Origin: CBDVAK01 sp965371945
GTDB lineage: Bacteria; Pseudomonadota; Gammaproteobacteria; Competibacterales; JAHEDQ01
Direction of reading: 5' to 3'
Length of the DNA stretch: 6,860 nucleotides
Assembly: GCA_965371945.1 (NCBI GenBank)
Contig: CBDVAK010000194.1
Location: 1-6,860 of the forward strand
Shown here: positions 6,134 through 6,860 of the stretch, piece by piece
Layout: the number at the start of each line of letters is the position of its first letter
Position numbering within the stretch: position 1 is the first letter of the stretch
Translations under genes and position numbers: made by a program
The notes under the pieces: generated by a model
What the model was told of the DNA's origin: nothing
The model's input: the letters and a program-made list of their open reading frames with translations, nothing else
Database searches by the model: none

Positions 6134-6544
6134 ATGAGCATCACGGCACACCTACCTGAGCCGGACAAGAAGGGCTTGCGGGATTTCGGGCTGACCACGG
6201 GCGCGATCATCGTGGGCCTGTTCGGTCTGCTGTTCCCCTGGCTGTTCGACCGCCCGTTCCCGGTCTGGCCCTGGGTGGTTGCAACGGTATTGGCGCTGTG
6301 GGCGCTCACGCTCCCCAATACCTTGCGCCCGGTCTACCGCGGCTGGATGGCGGTGGGTCATGTTCTGGGATGGGTGAACACCCGGATCATTCTGGCGGTG
6401 CTGTTCTATCTGGTGTTCCTGCCGGCAGGCATGATCATGCGGATACTGGGGAAAGACCCCATGGCCAGAAAGTTCACAACCGACAAAAGCTACCGGGTAC
6501 CCAGTACCGAGTACCCGGCAAACCATTTCGAGAGACCTTACTGA
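6134..6544 (+). CDS. SxtJ family membrane protein
   Basis: A 136-residue protein with three hydrophobic segments at about 19-38, 43-60 and 82-103, and a polar C-terminal tail (about 104-136). Family-like parts are DKKGLRDFGLTTG (11-23) before the first helix, LPNTLRPVYRGWMAVGHVLG (60-79) between helices 2 and 3, and NTRIILAVLFYLVFLPAG (82-99) followed by MIMRILGKDPM (100-110). SxtJ was named from the saxitoxin cluster, where it sits next to the carbamoyltransferase SxtI. Homologues are commonly found beside carbamoyltransferases, but no biochemical role is established. ATG at 6134 is chosen because the family N-terminus begins about here; the frame is open further upstream to 6062 but those residues are not family-like. 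The gene is 127 bp downstream of the carbamoyltransferase and overlaps the next gene by one base. A membrane partner or anchor for the carbamoyltransferase is a reasonable inference. Confidence 0.88.
   Translation: MSITAHLPEPDKKGLRDFGLTTGAIIVGLFGLLFPWLFDRPFPVWPWVVATVLALWALTLPNTLRPVYRGWMAVGHVLGWVNTRIILAVLFYLVFLPAGMIMRILGKDPMARKFTTDKSYRVPSTEYPANHFERPY
6493..6518 (+). repeat. 8-bp perfect inverted repeat (stem-loop) at the 3' end of the sxtJ-like gene
   Basis: CCGGGTAC (6493-6500) and GTACCCGG (6511-6518) are exact reverse complements separated by 10 nt (CCAGTACCGA), which itself contains a third GTAC. In mRNA this would form a GC-rich hairpin ending 11 nt before the GAGAG that precedes the DUF5989 gene. 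There is no following T-run, so it is not a typical intrinsic terminator. It lies inside the coding sequence (encoding YRVPSTEYP) and may only reflect codon content, or may affect coupling or mRNA stability between the two genes. Confidence 0.6.
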
Positions 6545-6696
6545 TGCTGGATCTGATCAAAGACCTGTGGGGCTTCATGCGGGTTCGCAAGAAGTTCTGG
6601 CTGGCCCCCATTATCATCGTAATGCTGCTGCTGGGCGCGCTTATCGTGCTGACCCAGGGATCCGCGGTGGCGCCGTTCATTTATACGCTGTTTTGA
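6544..6696 (+). CDS. DUF5989 family small membrane protein (50 residues)
   Basis: A 50-residue protein: an amphipathic, positively charged N-terminal part (MLDLIKDLWGFMRVRKKFWL, 1-20), one membrane helix (about 20-37, APIIIVMLLLGALIVLTQ) and a short hydrophobic C-terminus ending in GSAVAPFIYTLF (39-50). This matches the compact DUF5989 pattern (LWGFMRxRKKFWL, then LTQGSAVAPFIYTLF). Its ATG overlaps the sxtJ-like stop (TGATG), with GAGAG at 6530-6534 about 9 nt upstream, so translation is probably coupled. Such proteins are regularly found after carbamoyltransferase and SxtJ genes; the corresponding small gene in saxitoxin clusters is probably sxtK, though I cannot verify that homology here. 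The strong conservation of the C-terminal motif in so short a protein suggests a specific contact within a membrane complex, perhaps with the SxtJ-like protein. No activity is known. Confidence 0.87.
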   Translation: MLDLIKDLWGFMRVRKKFWLAPIIIVMLLLGALIVLTQGSAVAPFIYTLF

Positions 6697-6752
6697 GGCT
6701 TGCCATGGGCCAAAGCGTCGGTGGACGGGAATCGAGATCGCTTGTCGCTGCC

Positions 6753-6860
6753 TCAAAGCTGTGATTCGATCGGCAGCAGGCTGAGCAAACCGATGCCGGC
6801 CCTCAGCCAAAAGCTGGTGTAGGGGTCCTTGTCGAACTCCTGCATCGTGCCGTCCGGCAA
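6753..6860 (-). CDS. Phospholipase D / cardiolipin synthase-like protein, C-terminal end, cut by the window edge
   Basis: On the minus strand a frame enters from the right edge and stops at TGA (6755-6753), giving 35 residues: LPDGTMQEFDKDPYTSFWLR then AGIGLLSLLPIESQL. The pattern of an acidic stretch, D-P-x-T/S-x-F/L-W-x-R, a short hydrophobic helix and a final LLPIExxL resembles the C-terminus of phospholipase D-family proteins of the ClsC/YmdC type. These transfer or hydrolyse phosphatidyl groups at the membrane and carry two HKD motifs, which would lie outside the window. The identification rests on this short tail only. The gene converges on the carbamoyltransferase set; the 56 bp between the stops (6697-6752) shows no clear terminator. 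Confidence 0.55.
   Translation of the reverse strand: MPDGTMQEFDKDPYTSFWLRAGIGLLSLLPIESQL

Noticed and set aside
6697..6752. Possible bidirectional terminator between the convergent DUF5989 and phospholipase-like genes.
   Set aside because: The best pairing (AAGCG with CGCTT) is five pairs with a loop of about 20 nt and no T-run.

Overview
The window looks like chromosomal DNA of a moderately GC-rich proteobacterium, most likely a gammaproteobacterium. This rests on family recognition and overall gene style (dense packing, overlapping genes, a YnfA protein close to the enterobacterial type); no rRNA or other marker gene is present to confirm it. I see no mobile elements, CRISPR arrays, tRNAs or rRNAs.

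Left part (1-3894, all on the minus strand). Reading in the direction of transcription: a complete YnfA-family small membrane protein (3562-3894), then three tightly overlapping genes for an acyl-CoA dehydrogenase (2328-3494, GTG start), a class III (CaiB/BaiF) CoA-transferase (1205-2335) and a two-domain MaoC/FAS1-like hydratase (339-1208, TTG start). After a 48-bp gap comes the N-terminal 96 residues of a Na+/phosphate-cotransporter-type protein that runs off the left edge (1-290). The dehydrogenase/CoA-transferase/hydratase trio resembles the C5-dicarboxylate (itaconate or mesaconate) CoA-activation and hydration modules of proteobacteria. The CoA-transferase would load the acid onto CoA and the hydratase would add water. 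The lyase expected to finish the pathway is not in this window.

Middle (3895-4164). A 270-bp divergent intergenic region separates ynfA from the rightward genes. It holds a 17-bp imperfect dyad close to ynfA but no convincing promoter hexamers.

Right part (4165-6696, plus strand). A full-length NodU/TobZ/SxtI-type O-carbamoyltransferase (TTG start) is followed by an SxtJ-type three-helix membrane protein and a 50-residue single-helix membrane protein of the DUF5989 type; the last two overlap by one base (TGATG). This is the compact carbamoyltransferase-SxtJ-small-membrane-protein cassette also known in part from saxitoxin clusters (sxtI/J/K), here with none of the other toxin genes. The acceptor substrate and the role of the two membrane partners are unknown, which makes this the most interesting part of the window. 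An 8-bp perfect inverted repeat lies at the end of the sxtJ-like gene, just before the start of the DUF5989 gene.

Right edge (6753-6860, minus strand). The last 35 residues of a convergent gene are present, probably a phospholipase D/cardiolipin-synthase-type protein.
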